64,000 nucleotides of DNA from Nymphaea colorata (GCF_008831285.2 NC_045139.1:3046704-3110703), one strand, 5' to 3'; numbered from the stretch's first letter, positions 14,191 to 26,700 are shown. A program made the numbers and translations. Notes: a model not told the origin generated them from the sequence alone.

Positions 14191-15171
14191 TGAATTCATC
14201 AGCACCACCTGCAGCAACTGCTCCAATGCCTCCTTCTCATCCACCATCTCCTTCAATCCCTTATCGAGCTGCCCCTCTCGCTTCCTCAACGCCCCCTGCA
14301 AATTGAAGAGAGAATCCATTTCTGCCTCTCTGGCCTTCCTCAGAGCAACAGTATCAGAATGCAGCATCTCCAGAAGCTTATTGGTCGCATTCCTCTTAAA
14401 AACTTCAGACGGATCTTCCGTGGCGGGCGGTGGCCGTTGCGGCGACCCTGGCGACGGCGGCATCATGCGGCCATAAGGCGACATAAGCCGATTGAGGACA
14501 CCACCAGCACCCGGGCGGCCCCCACCGGCCTGATGGCTCCATACAGAAGAAGAGGATGAGGATGAAGAAGAAGCAGATGGGGCTGGAGGAGGAGGCGACG
14601 GCGAAGGTCCGGCCGCTGCAGAAGACGAAGATCCACGGGTAGGACTATGAACCCTGTGACCTGAAGCCGCGGAAGGCTGCTTGGTATAGAGGGGAGGGTC
14701 GCGAGAGAACAGATCGCTCATGTTCTTGGACAATTCGATGAGATTCGAACTGGGGAAGACCCAATGGTGGAGGTACGGAACGGAGACCACGCCGGAGGGG
14801 TTCACGAGCGGGTGGGCACGGCGGATGATCATGTCCCTGGTGGGGTTCACGAAGACGCAGGGGGGCTGACGAGGGTATGACTCCAGGAGCCAGATGTCGA
14901 CCGGAATGTTGTAGGTGACTCGCTGGTAGGCTATGGGTATCGTGCCCTCGGCCTGAAGGAGGTTGGCCGTCCTGCCGTCGTTGTGGGCGAAGACGGCCGT
15001 CTTGACCTGGAGGCTGGGGTACTCCTGAACCAGGTTGACGAGGTGTTGCCGGATGTACCATTTCAGGTCCTCGCTGTATGGCAGGGAGGAAGGGCCGCGC
15101 TGCGACAGGACGCCGTTTAGGAACTGAACCGTGAGGTGGCTTGAGTTAGAGCCGTACATGGTCGGATCCAA
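14110..15171 (-). pseudogene. ELC / TSG101 (VPS23) ESCRT-I subunit, C-terminally truncated
   Basis: ELC is the plant ESCRT-I ubiquitin-binding subunit that sorts cargo at multivesicular endosomes. The single open frame (353 codons) starts MDPTMYGSNSS and has a UEV domain at about residues 25-160, with WYIRQHLVNLVQEYPSL, NIPVDIWLLESYPRQPPCVF and VSVPYLHHWVFPSSNL. A Pro/Ser-rich linker with a run of nine Ser follows (about 165-255), then an Asn/Leu coiled coil to about residue 325 ending LLQVVLMN. The last residues (SECNLSKECVN onward) are unrelated and come from an inverted repeat. The family's final about 100-115 residues, including the steadiness box needed for complex assembly, are absent and were not found nearby. 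An intron is an alternative, but no GT donor sits at the break. A UEV-only protein could still be made. Confidence 0.75.
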
Positions 15172-15720
15172 GGCAACCCGGCTTCCTCGCAGACAATCAA
15201 TCGATGGTGGTGGTGGTGGCGATGGTTTTGACCTGTTGATCGAGATCGGGATGGCGGTGCGGCCGGTGCTGGAAGCAAATTGAAGAAAGAGAAGCTTCCA
15301 GGACTCCTTCGAGTTTCCCTGCAGGAGAAGAAAGGGTTGAGGGTCGGGTAGGGGAGGCGGGGCCGCTTTCTGGAACGGATTCGATTCGATTCCTTGCCGG
15401 CGAAGGAACGCGTCCTTCCCTTGTTTGGCATTTGGGCTCTTAATTATTATTATAATTCATCTCCACATCATAATCATCTTCTTAATGCAACCCTTCCCTA
15501 CTCCTCAAAATCTAGTGGTGTGCCCTTTCATGAATGCTACAAATTTTGCCCATCTCTCCTCACCAGACAAGCTGTAGCCACGCCGCTTAAATGTCGACCA
15601 CGAGTCAGGCCTAACAGAGAAACCCATCCATGCCTTTAGCTCTTTCTGTAAAGGGTGTTACAAAGAAAATCCTTCAATTCATTCCATAGACCAAACCGAT
15701 CGAAGAAAGTCTTCTCCCCT

Positions 15721-16270
15721 TCAAAGTTGAGTATGAAGAACAAGATCTTTAATCCAAAAGGACTTCAAATTCCTTAACATAGGGCATCCATGCTGAATTG
15801 CTGCTTGCACCACCATACACCTAACTGTTCTCCTAACTAAATGTGAATCTTTTGAATTGGCCAAGAATTTTACAATACTTTTTCCCCAATCCTCAGCCCA
15901 AAATGTTGCATATTCATCCACCTCCCAGCGCAGCAGGTGTGCCACATCTTCCTAGCCCCTCCAAGCCCATGAACTACTATCAGGTACTTCACCAATCCAC
16001 AAAGGGACACACTATCTCCAAGCCACCCAAGCAAAATAAAGACAATCATGTTGATTTTTTTCAAATGTTCAAACGAATCAAGTATTGGCATTGGAAAACG
16101 ATGTTTTTGATAAACCAAATTTTGAAAACGCTGACATGGATGGGGGGGAATTATGTAGGATAATTTAGGAGGTTTTTGTTTACCTCGGATATGAGAGCCG
16201 AGATGATTTGAGATCACTAGAGATCTCAAATCCAAGGATTTGAGGTTAGATTGCCTCTCATCCTATCTCA
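15721..16270. other. Spacer upstream of ELC with unrecognised minus-strand ORFs
   Basis: Two overlapping minus-strand frames (15721-15945 and 15870-16235) have no recognisable domain. They may be decayed transposon sequence. Confidence 0.3.
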
Positions 16271-16278
16271 AATATGAT

Positions 16279-16710
16279 GTTTTGGCAATGTAATGTTATC
16301 TTAAATCCTTTTTTTTTCTAACATAATGGTGGAATCCAATGTTTGTTTCTTTTGTAGGTCCCCATATAAAAGGAATTTCAGATCAGCTTCATATCTCAAA
16401 TATGAGTTGATCAAACACTCCTTAAGAGAAACAAAAAAAGGCATCATGTATAAAGTTGTTAACCCAGTAAAATTGGGCATCTCCATTTCATATGTGGTTT
16501 TGGCAATATATTGGTATCTTAAACTCTTTTTTTTTACATAACAGTGAAATCCAAAGTTTGTTTATTTTTTGGGCCCCACATAAAAGTAATTTCAAATCAA
16601 CATCAGATCTCAAATATGAGGTTATTAAACACTCTCTTAAAGAAACAAAACCAAGCATCTTGTGTGAATTGTTAACTCAGTGTATTGAGAATCTCCATTT
16701 CAACACATGA
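16279..16710. repeat. Tandem duplication, two copies of about 215 bp
   Basis: The copies (about 16279-16497 and 16498-16710) share GTTTTGGCAAT near the start, then ATCTCAAATATGAG, an AAACACTC word and AATCTCCATTTCA-type ends. They diverge by roughly 15-20% by eye. The repeated word ATCTCAAATATGA is also present just upstream, suggesting an older repeat family. Confidence 0.75.
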
Positions 16711-17176
16711 AGTAGACTTAGCAGACAATTTGAAATCTCTATATATCCAAGCAAAGTACATATAATAAGAAACAAAGCAAACCACCCTTTCCATGAAAAG
16801 GAAAGACATTATTTTTAGACAATTTGAAATCACCATATGTCCAATCAAAGGTTATCCAACAAGAAACAAAGCAAACCACCATTTCCTTGATAAGGAATGG
16901 TATTACTTTTCGTCTCATTATTCATTGATGAACAGTATGTCAGGGGCCTCTTTCCCATGACAATGAAAGCTTTTGATGACACTAGTAACTATCAACATCA
17001 TCATCAAGCATCGGCAATGTTGTTGTTATGTCGAAGTGCATCAAAGACCTTTACATGCTTGGTTGGTGTCTGATGAAGTGCTCGTGTTTTGTGGCAAATG
17101 CATTGTAAAAATGATAAGATTGAACTTAGAATCATTAACTTAACAAACGATTAATGTAAGTTAAGAATAAGGAGAA

Positions 17177-17527
17177 TTAGAAATGACACCATCGGTTTGT
17201 TACCTTTTGACAAATGCTCACATCAACATTGCAAATGGGATAGTCATAAGGCCAGCAAGTGCGATAATCCTCACAACATGTGGCGGACTGTGAGGGGCAG
17301 AAACCCCATTGATAGCAATTGTCTTCTTCTTCATAGATGCAGCAGTAGATGAAGCTCATAGGACATGAATTATATTCATCACAAAAAATCGTTGGCATAG
17401 GCTTTGGGGGGTTGGGTCCAATTTTGATGGGGTATAAAGGCCAAATGGCAATACCACACATTCCAGCTAAAGTCCCATCGATATTCCTTTTCAATCTTAT
17501 GTATCCACCTTCACCTCGGACCATCAC
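17177..17527 (-). pseudogene. RD21-type granulin cysteine protease, C-terminal remnant
   Basis: The minus-strand frame matches the end of plant papain-like (C1A) proteases that carry a granulin domain. It has GGYIRLKRNIDGT, then AGMCGIAIWPLYPIKIGPNPPKP (end of the catalytic domain and Pro-rich linker), then CDEYNSCP, NCYQWGFCP, ATCCEDYRTC and YPICNVDVSICQ (granulin). The catalytic Cys, His and Asn and the whole prodomain are missing. Several granulin cysteines are replaced: the CCC cluster reads YCC, WGCCP reads WGFCP and CCP reads CWP. These changes break disulfides that define the fold, so this is a decayed fragment. No flanking exon was found on either side. Confidence 0.8.
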
Positions 17528-17543
17528 CTATCTCAAAATCTGA

Positions 17544-20500
17544 TTTTAAATCCATGTTTTTTACATTAAAGTGTGGTTTGAAATCCACGATTTGATATAA
17601 CTGTGAATTTCAGCCATCATAAACTTAAGCTTCTCTCAAAACTGAAATCTATAGGGAATCAAACTCAACCTTATTTCTCATAAAATCCACGGTCTGAAAA
17701 ATAAGACGAAGTTAATTTGGTAAAAATCCTTTTGCTTTGTGTTTAAAATTTGTCTTATAGCTAACTACAAATGCACTGTGTTTGAATCGGTCCATTCCAA
17801 TATCTGAGTTGTAGCGAACCGATTTAGTTTGACGGCCGATTGATTCAAAAGTGCCATGTGTCAGTTTTAACATATTTTTTCAACTATTTTGTTTTCATTA
17901 ACTTTTGTAATTTTTCATTTATATTTTTAAGAAAAGGTTTTCCTTTTTATTTTTAACAATTTAACTGATCGGATCCATTGCCGAACGGTTACATTCATAT
18001 TCTCTTATACAAGCAATCGTGAAAACTTTACAAGAAGCAAAGATCATCTTCGGTGTACCTTATAACGAACTATTTAATATTTGAAAAAAATATATAATTC
18101 ACTACCTACAATTTATAGAATCATGCATTTTGTGACAAATGACATTGACATGTATATTAAAAATTTCCGTTGTCCTTAACATATATATTTGTAGTCATGA
18201 CGTTCTAATTAATTTGATGGGAACATACATGGCCTCAATCATTTTTAATGATGTCCTTTTAGCGATAAACAAACGAGGAGTTCCTATCAAATCAAAATTT
18301 TATTAATAAAAAAAGTCAATATTTTAGCATAACACAACTTGCATTTAGCATGCTTTATTTATGTTTGTAAAGAGGTTGGTGTGGATTTTGTCCATGTGGC
18401 TTCCGATATTCTTTCTTCTAGGCATCATTGTCCATGAAATACCGGTTTTAAATATATTTTAATGGCTCAAACTGGCAAGGCCATTCACATTAAAGGGGTT
18501 CGAAGTTTGAATCTATGTGGGCTGTGGGCTGCAAATAGTATTCACATATGTTGCGATTAGTTGCAAGTATGACATTCGAGTTGAAAGGTGTATCATAAGT
18601 ACAGTAAGACCCAAACCAAACAACTTTAAAATCTTAAGGTTAAGGTTGTAGCATCATCGTTTCCATGTGTATGTCTACAAGTTTCCTTCCCAATTAACCA
18701 TGAATTCTTTTAGATAGTGGTCGAGATACATGTGGGCTGGTGTAAGCTTACTTATTACTTATATATTGGTACCACATAGAAATGTATTTAGATACATATT
18801 AGTCGCCTTATAAAAATTTCAATTAAAGTATTAGTGTTCCTTAGCAGAAATTTTTTTACTCTGCCACTGTCTTTAGATCACATAGAAATACACTGAAAGT
18901 TGATATACCAATGTCTTCATACAACTTGGTCTTGAAAGTTTCGCCCCAGATTACTTTGTCAATGGAGTATAAAGAATTGAACCCCACTGGTTTTTATTTT
19001 TTTCTTTTTCTTTCTATGATATGAACATTAGAGAATCGTTCATTTTTGTTTCTCTCTTTTAAACTTTTTAGAGTTGTTTAGATGCACATGAAAGCTTTGT
19101 ATCACCTAACTTACCCGATCGACCACTGGAAAATAACGTGAAAACGTGAATAAAATGGCAAAATGAGAATAAAATACATGACATTCTTTTTTTTTTTTGT
19201 ATTTTATTCCGCTGACCAGTTTTTAACGTTTTAAACACTTTTTTTTTTTAATAAAACGTGTTGTTATGTGGCTATCTCTGAATAGACAAGATGGGCATGT
19301 AGAGAACGCCTCTGCAACACGGTCATAGGCCACAACTCATGCGAATACCATAAAGTTCCAATGGGAAAATTAGTAATGCAAAATGCCATATTGAAGCATG
19401 AAGATTCAAGCATACGAGATAGAAAAAAATGAGCTCCAAGTACTTTCTTGATCACGAATCAATTTATGCACCAAGGCTGAAACGGATCATGATCGACGTC
19501 ATATTCAGGTTTGGACAGAATAAAAAAGCGCGCTTATTTCTTCATTTCTAATGTTCAAAGGTCGACCACAGTGGCAGAGCCTCTTTTTTTTTCTTTTTTT
19601 TTTTTGGCATTGATACTGTTTCAAAGAATCTTGGACCGCATGCATGAGAATTTCTATAAGAAATATGTTTGAATGCAAGTTTTTTGTGCTTAAAATTGTC
19701 CACAACATAATGTTTGTATCTCAGATTTAGTTCCCCCTCAGTAAGGCCTCAGATTTTAGGTTTTGTTACATAACATAGCTTTGAAGTTCGTGGTATTTCT
19801 ACGATTCGTCTAGACAATGATATCCGCAAAGCGTGTATTTCAAATCAGCCGTATGTCTTAAACGTTCTAGCTTGGCTTATTCGCAGGATTTGTTTCTCTC
19901 TTTCAAGAGAGCTTATTTACATTTAATATTATGTTCTCTCTGTTTCTCCCGTCTTGGCTGATTCTAACTGGAGGGAGGGTTGATGGATGCTGGACTTCGG
20001 GAGACCAAACGTTCGACGAAATGCCTCACCCACTAATTTCAGTCTTTGCGGACGAATGAACCCTGATATAGCTTGTCTTTTTCTTCTGGTTTCTGCAGAC
20101 GAACAGTTTATCTAAATTGCTCCGAAAGGGGGCGCAGAACGACTTGATGAGGCGCATCCAAGTGGCTGATTTGCTTACCTGCAGATAATAATCCTTAAGG
20201 AAGCCAAAAGAGACTAAGAGAGCCACCCACCAATTGAAATTGTCTCGGTAAGTCTTTTTTATCAAATTACGGCTAGCGCCTAGCAGTATTTTTCTAATAT
20301 TCAAGGCAGACTCTTCTTGAGCTACTCTCATTAGGCACTTCTCGAACAGTGCAACCAGTTATCCTGTATTTTGTATACTGTAGTGCTTCCCAAATGTTTC
20401 CTATGTTGTATTGCTCTTCAGCAATTTAACTTGGGCCCTTCCAGTGATGGTGATGGTCTTGGTGTTGTATTGATGCATTCCAGTGTACTAGTTCTATTTC

Positions 20501-20600
20501 TTTGTTTTGGTCTTTCATTTTCTAGTTTGAAAGATGTGGAACAAAACTTCATAGTTGTTAACCGCTGTGAGATCGCTCCAATTCTGTGTTTCTTATTTTT
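17544..20600. other. AT-rich spacer upstream of the PPR gene
   Basis: Non-coding, AT-rich, with poly-T runs (about 19188 and 19585). It holds no recognisable gene. The last 500 bp before the PPR start contain several pyrimidine-AG sites, so a 5'UTR intron ending at about 20643 is possible. Confidence 0.45.
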
Positions 20601-20646
20601 TGGCATTTCTGCTTTGGGTTGCTAATGATCTGGCTTTGGTACAGAA

Positions 20647-21876
20647 ATGGGTGCCCATTGGATGGTCTTTCGAAATTGCTGCAATAAATTCCATTTTCAT
20701 TTCCGCAAGTTTGGCCCGATTCAGAAATTGAGAATCCCAATTGTTTCTTTGTCAACACTCGCTCAAGTACGACCTGATATCAATCGAGTAGATCATAAAG
20801 ACTGGCTTTCTCCCAATGAAGTCCTGAAAGTCTTCAACGGGATAAGAGATCCTCAGTTGCTTATCAGTACATTTCACAAAGTTTCTCTGCGCAAGGACTA
20901 TAAGCCCAATGAGGCCCTTTACAGCATCATAATGGAGAGGCTTGCTTACGCTCAGATGTTTGACGCAATTGAAGATATCTTGGTTAGAATCAAAATGGAG
21001 CGCTGCACGCTGTCGGACGAGTTCTTTCGTAATTTAATCAAGTTATTTGCTCATGTGGGGAACAATCCTGAACGGGCTGTCAGGGCATTATATGAGATGC
21101 CTAAATTTCGTTGCTGGCCTACTGTTGCTACTTTCAATTGTGTGCTGAATATGCTTGTTTGCACAAAGAGATACGAGACAATGCATGAAGTATATTTGAG
21201 AGCTTCTCGTCTGGGTGTCAAGCTGGATGCTTGTTGCTTTAACATTCTCATCAAGGCTTTATGTCAACTTGGAAAAATGGATGCTGCATATTCTTTGGTT
21301 GATGAAATGCCTAAACAAGGTTGCAAGCCTAACAGGAAAACTTATGCAACACTGATGCATTATCTTTGTGAGCAAGGCAATGTAGATGAAGCCTTTCAAC
21401 TTTATGAAAGAACGGATAGAGCAGGTTGCCATCATGATACAATAACGTTCAATATACTGATCTCTGGGCTCTGCAAACAGAAGAGAGTGGCAGAAGGAAT
21501 GGATTTGCTGGATAAGATGAAGGGCAAGGGATGCCTCCCTAACTCTGGGTCCTACCTGGCTGTTATTTATGGTCTGTTGGATATGAAGAAGTCTCTTGAT
21601 GCAAAAGAATATTTGTACCGAATGATATCAGAAGGTTCTGCTCCCAGTTTTAAATCATTCAAGTTGTTGATTCAAGGACTCTGTACTGAAAGATTGTTAG
21701 ATGATGCTGAGTTGGTTCTAAGAGAGATGATACGGCATGGATTTGTTCCTCGAATGGGAACCTGGAGAAGGCTTCTAAACAGAATGTTCCCAAGGGCAGG
21801 CAATACATATGTCCACAATGATGTTGTTGATGAATTAACACAACTAGAATGCATAGGTGGGATTTGTGAAAAGTGA
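20647..21876 (+). CDS. P-class pentatricopeptide repeat protein, probably mitochondrial
   Basis: The 409-residue intronless frame codes for a PPR protein, an organelle RNA-binding helical repeat protein used in RNA processing, stability or editing support. About eight to nine 35-residue motifs run from residue 86 to 368. Clear ones are DACCFNILIKALCQLGKMDA, NRKTYATLMHYLCEQGNVDE and DTITFNILISGLCKQKRVAE. All are of P length, with no E or DYW extension. The N-terminus (MGAHWMVFRNCCNKFHFHFRKF) is rich in Arg, Lys and aromatic residues and poor in acids, like a mitochondrial targeting peptide. The ATG follows GTACAGAA, so the mRNA may have a 5'UTR intron. No frameshifts or stops are seen, so it looks functional. 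The specific RNA target cannot be told from the sequence. It stands alone with no related neighbour. Confidence 0.9.
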   Translation: MGAHWMVFRNCCNKFHFHFRKFGPIQKLRIPIVSLSTLAQVRPDINRVDHKDWLSPNEVLKVFNGIRDPQLLISTFHKVSLRKDYKPNEALYSIIMERLAYAQMFDAIEDILVRIKMERCTLSDEFFRNLIKLFAHVGNNPERAVRALYEMPKFRCWPTVATFNCVLNMLVCTKRYETMHEVYLRASRLGVKLDACCFNILIKALCQLGKMDAAYSLVDEMPKQGCKPNRKTYATLMHYLCEQGNVDEAFQLYERTDRAGCHHDTITFNILISGLCKQKRVAEGMDLLDKMKGKGCLPNSGSYLAVIYGLLDMKKSLDAKEYLYRMISEGSAPSFKSFKLLIQGLCTERLLDDAELVLREMIRHGFVPRMGTWRRLLNRMFPRAGNTYVHNDVVDELTQLECIGGICEK

Positions 21877-24800
21877 TTATGTTGCTGAAATGGTCCTACT
21901 GGGTATGGATTTCAAACAAGAGTCCTTTTATAGAGAAGAATTTTATGAACCTAAAATTGAATCATGGATTACCAACAAATGGGCACACTTAAGTGGTGTA
22001 CAAATGTCATCTAGAATGTAATCTCCTTGTTAACATCATTAATGTCGGACTTGATGCCACTGCCATGGCAGCACTTATATATACTTTAATCATTCCTCAA
22101 AAAGCATAATGAAGAACAGGCTTTAGCAGGTGTCTATTCATAAGAACTGACAAGCACTTAGGAGGAGAACTTTGGATTTTGATATTGAGGATTGACTGCT
22201 TTGTATTTAATTGTTCTATAATGGATATATCAAGGTGGAGCTGGAGAGACTGAGATCTCCCTTCTGTTTAGTTTTACTATGTGGCCTTCCATGGATCAGA
22301 AGAGGATTTTTACACGGGAGCATCTGTATCAGTTGCTGGTGTGAATTTTGTTCCCTTGGATCTACTGTTTAGCAGATCAAAGAAACATGAGAAGTTCAGC
22401 AAATTGCAGACGAAAGCTGAGAATGGACTGTGCGATACTGCTTTGCCATGGAGTGGCCAGAGGAAGCACTACTGAATTAATAGCAGGCAATGCAGAATTC
22501 TATTGTATGTTCATGTCCATTAGATCTAGGATTGTAATTTACATGTGAAACCAATTTTCCTTCTGATCTTGGTTCAACCCTATTTCATTGGTTCTCCATT
22601 CTCTGCATCTTAGTTCATATTTGCTTCGTCAAATTCAAATTCCTAATTTGGGCGAGTTGATCAACCATTTGCTGATCTGTTTGCATTGCAGTGCTCCTGT
22701 TTGCTATTGCAAAGGAAAAGTTCATAATGTTTGCATTACAGTGCTCATGTTTGCTATGGCAAAGGGCTACCTAATAACAGGCTAGTTGGGAATTGAGCTG
22801 TCAACCCTGTGGCCACTACCGAATGGCTGGTTATGTGCAAGAAAAGGGAAGACTCAAAATATAATTTGCTCAACTTTTGCTATTGGGCTGACGTGGGCTG
22901 ATGCAGCAAGATGTCGATCCTATACATACACAGGATTGACAGCTCTTTCATTTGATTTCTGACATGCATGCAGCAAATACAAAACCCGAAGGCTAAGATG
23001 GGCCAAGCTACAACAAAGATTGTAACTTTGGTCATCTCAGGTAAAAATACGCATGAAGCTCAGAAGGGGTTCTCTGAACCTTTTTTTTTTTTTTGGTGAT
23101 TTCCGAACTCGACCATGTTGATACATTCAACTTTGGGATCAACAAAGCACGCCCATTACCATGTGGTTGAAATTTGAATGTTGGTTCACTTGAAACTAGA
23201 AAAGGCCTACCAAGTAGATTTTACTAGCCTGAAACCTGCCAATTTGAATGTGTGACTGGTTATCCTTGCATCATTCGACAGAAGGACAAAAAGTATTTGA
23301 CATAATCTTTCATGGTTATATCTGAACCGAGTGGGTCAGATATTTGTCGCATCAAGGAAACCTGATTATCCTGGGTCATCTACCCACTTTCCAGCTTCAC
23401 ATAACAGACTATCTTCAATCTATGGAGTGCTATGTGTGACCACACGAATCCAATGGTTTTGTTGTGTGACACTCGTGTCCGATAGGATGCCCTTATTGGC
23501 GTAACCATGCGATCCATTTCCAGGAAGATTTCCTCTTCTAAACCAACAATCTTTGTGACTAACAATTAAGGTGCTGTTAAAGAATCAAGAAATTCAAAAG
23601 CAAATAACAATTATATAGACGGTGCTTCACCTAAACTTGGATGGGATAGATTGATAATATGGCGTAGGTTCCTTGGTTAGCATCCGATTAGAAAGATAAA
23701 GATATGTCTGCATGTAAGTTCCTTGGCTAACATTACGGATGCATATTGGTGTGATATATCTGATTACCGACTCGATTTTGGATCTGCTTAGTTGGATCTG
23801 CTAAATCCAACTGCTAGTTTGTTTTCCGTTCAGTATGTAGCCTCATAGTCATAACCGAATCTGATGTCCAATTTAGATCTGATAAAGATCTGATTCAATC
23901 ACATATATAAGTCGAACCTTATGCTAGAATCCAAATTTTTGTTTCAGAAAATAAGATCTGAGTCCAAATCTGGATCGTATTAATCAAATTTGGGTAGGCT
24001 GGATGTGATCCGTATCAGAACCATTTACATAAACACTTTGAGTCTCTGCTTGTCTTCGGCCCTATTTACAGCCAACTCCCCTCTTAGTTGCCTCCATCAA
24101 TTACTGTAATTAATTCGCAGGCATGAACCGAATTTAGGTCTGAATTGGATCCAATTCAGACTGGTTGCTCATTGAGTCCTCGATTCAATCAAGTGACTTA
24201 TTGCTAATATATTAGGCCGATGATCCCACAAACATATACCTGGTAAATTAATATATGGATTATACCAAACAGACCTAGCACTTATTGATATACACACCAT
24301 CTTGGGGCTTGGCTCATGTACCCTCTGCTCATATTTGGAGCTTGATTATCCTGTCTATTTCTTATTTTCTATTCAAAGATAGTTAAAATAGTTCAAACAA
24401 TTTGAGATTTTAAAGAAATGGAATTTTTTAAAAATCATACGACCAGTATATTAATTTGGAATTGGTGATATCATATGATAATGGCAACACTGGTCAGAAT
24501 TCAGCAACTTCTTGCCCAATTACAGGTCTAGAAGTGACAGCCATCAACTTTTTAAGATCATTGGTACATCAGGGAAGGCTGTTATTCCTATTTGCAGATG
24601 TTGGTAGGTGCATGAAACAAACAATTGATTAAATATGGTGTGCAGTTTATTCCATCACATCAAAATCATGCCAAATTTTGTTTGTTCTTAGAAGTTTTTG
24701 ATAATCAAGCTGGAATTAGGCTGGTTTTACCAGATTATGCTGGTAGCAGCTTGGCTTGGGCGTTGAACTTTTGACCTCTCTTAACTCTTGAAAGATCTTA

Positions 24801-24880
24801 AGTTCAACCTCTTCAAGTAGATTCTCTTTTGTCCCCTTTCAAAATGGTCGGAAAGCTGATCAATAGTACCTACCCTCAAC
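21877..24880. other. PPR 3' flank and spacer
   Basis: The first several hundred bases are probably the PPR 3'UTR. The rest is AT-rich, including a region at 23740-24010 rich in GGATCTG/AATCTGA words. No gene was recognised. Confidence 0.45.
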
Positions 24881-24884
24881 AGGT

Positions 24885-24955
24885 GTACATAAAATCATTT
24901 CCTGCTTCATCATTCTCTCACACTCTCTCTCCCTCTTTCTCTCTCACACACATTC
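24885..24955 (+). promoter_or_regulatory. Core promoter and CT-rich leader of first PADRE gene
   Basis: A weak TATA-like ACATAAAATC (about 24887-24896) is followed by a CT/CA-rich leader running up to the ATG at 24956. Pyrimidine-rich leaders are common in plant promoters. The assignment is by position and composition only. Confidence 0.35.
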
Positions 24956-25447
24956 ATGGGGAACTACATGTCCTGCTCCCCAATTCCATTTATTTCATCA
25001 TCAAGAGGTGTCAGGGTTCTAAGTGCCGATGGAAGGGTGGAGGTGTATGGGAAGCCTGTGAAAGCTGCTGAGCTGATGCTGCGAAACCCATATCATTTCA
25101 TCTGTGATGCCCGTCGCTTACACGCCGGTCGCCGGATTCCGGCAGTGGAAGCAGACCAAGAACTGAAGAAGCAGAGGCTCTACTTCCTACTGCCCGTTGA
25201 ATTGCTCTACGCTGTCATGTCCCGCAGAGAGATAGAGTCTCTGTCACTCAAGGCCTCTCCAGCCAAGAAGCAGATGTTCTCTAACAATATTGGGAGGATT
25301 TTTCCGTTGCTGGGTGAACTGTGCAGCTTCCCTTCTCAATACAAATCAAAGAGCGAAGAAACCAACACGGGGCTCAGCAGGGAGAGGTCTCCTCTGCAAT
25401 GGAGACCTTCCCTTGGTACCATCGTTGAGAGCCCACAGAAACCATGA
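24956..25447 (+). CDS. PADRE (DUF4228) domain protein 1
   Basis: The 163-residue intronless frame belongs to the plant-specific PADRE/DUF4228 family, small proteins often induced by pathogen and abiotic stress, with unknown biochemistry. It has the family's N-terminal MGNYMSC, where Gly2 is a likely N-myristoylation site and Cys7 a possible palmitoylation site, suggesting membrane attachment. RVLSADGRVEVYGKPVKAAE, LMLRNPYHFI, GRRIPAVEADQELKKQRLYF and LLPVELLYAVMSRREIESL then make up the PADRE core. The C-terminal LQWRPSLGTIVES resembles the conserved W/RxP-L-xTI-xE tail motif. The chosen ATG gives the myristoylation signal. A paralogue lies about 10 kb downstream in the same orientation. Confidence 0.88.
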   Translation: MGNYMSCSPIPFISSSRGVRVLSADGRVEVYGKPVKAAELMLRNPYHFICDARRLHAGRRIPAVEADQELKKQRLYFLLPVELLYAVMSRREIESLSLKASPAKKQMFSNNIGRIFPLLGELCSFPSQYKSKSEETNTGLSRERSPLQWRPSLGTIVESPQKP

Positions 25448-26638
25448 CCACATCTTCATCGTCATCGAAATCGAGTTGGTGGGCATGTCCTGATTCACTA
25501 ATCCATGGTGTCTAGTGTATGTTGGGAAACTTTTCATTCAGGTTGAAAGAAAATGCAGTTCGATCCCATTCTCTTCCCTTGTTCTTCACGCGAGGTTTTA
25601 CTGTTCATCTTTCTCCATGTCGACTCATGAAAGTGAAATTATGTCTGATTTGATTTCTTTGCTTTTCCCTGTGATTTCTCTGTTTTGCTCAACTTTTCAG
25701 CTATTTAGTGTGGGGAGAGAGGAGAACCGGTGCTCTACTTTTTCTATTCCACCTGTCATACCTTTGTCAGTTCCCAGTTATCTTAAATGTCCCCCAGCGT
25801 CCTTGCCGGCGCCGGCGGGCGGTGACCTTCGCTTCCCGTTCTAAACCCACTAAAGCTTTTCGCTTAGGATAACAAGAAAACATCTCTGCTCACAAACTTG
25901 AGATTATCCGAAGTACTTTGACGTTTGTATCAATGCTGCCATCGAACTTTCTCAATAACTTCTTACCAGAACTTGATCAGATCGTAAATTGTTCTATTAC
26001 TTGTTGTTGCAAATGAGAGTGAGATCCAGGGTACAGGGCTTTGCTCTTTTCAATTGTACTTGATCAACTCTGACATGGTTTTGTGCTTATAAATGGATTT
26101 GCACAAAACCATGATAAACTAAAAACTAGCTGGTAATTAAACATCTCCAACAAACTGAGCTCAATGGTTATATTATGGATGATCACAGTAAAATGGTAGA
26201 TCTCTTCTGTGTCCAAACAAAAAATCCATGTCCTGTAACCGCTTTCTCGGATCCCGAAGCAGATCTGAATATCTCTAATAGCTTAGAAGTGGGACCAACA
26301 GCCAACCCATGTGTGCTAATGGCGCCAATGCTTCATATCTTTTGAAAGCAAGGGGATTTTGTGAGCCATACTTTGGTTGTTATGTGGAAGTTGTACCTAA
26401 CATTGTACAAATTCATTATAAGTTTGCCACATTGCTAAACGTTATGAAGTTGACAGCAAGATATCGCGTTTTGGGTAACGAAGAATCAAGTTAGGTGATT
26501 GGAAAGGAGCTCTTGCTTTCAGTTTAAGCACGCTGGGTCACAAAGGCATAAAGTCCCATCTTGATGAGCATTTGAGCATGTGTAAGTTGCATTCACGGGG
26601 CACTTCACAATGTGATTGTGAACACTCCCTCAACCAAA

Positions 26639-26640
<2 letters not shown>

Positions 26641-26692
<52 letters not shown>

Positions 26693-26700
26693 AAGAGAGA
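26641..26700. repeat. (TA)n(GA)n compound microsatellite
   Basis: About 41 bp of TA pass into about 20 bp of GA. Confidence 0.95.

Noticed and set aside
15721-16235. Two overlapping minus-strand ORFs
   Set aside because: They look protein-like in places (WAEDWGKSIVKFLANSKD) but match no family I recognise, and the second shares the same DNA in another frame.
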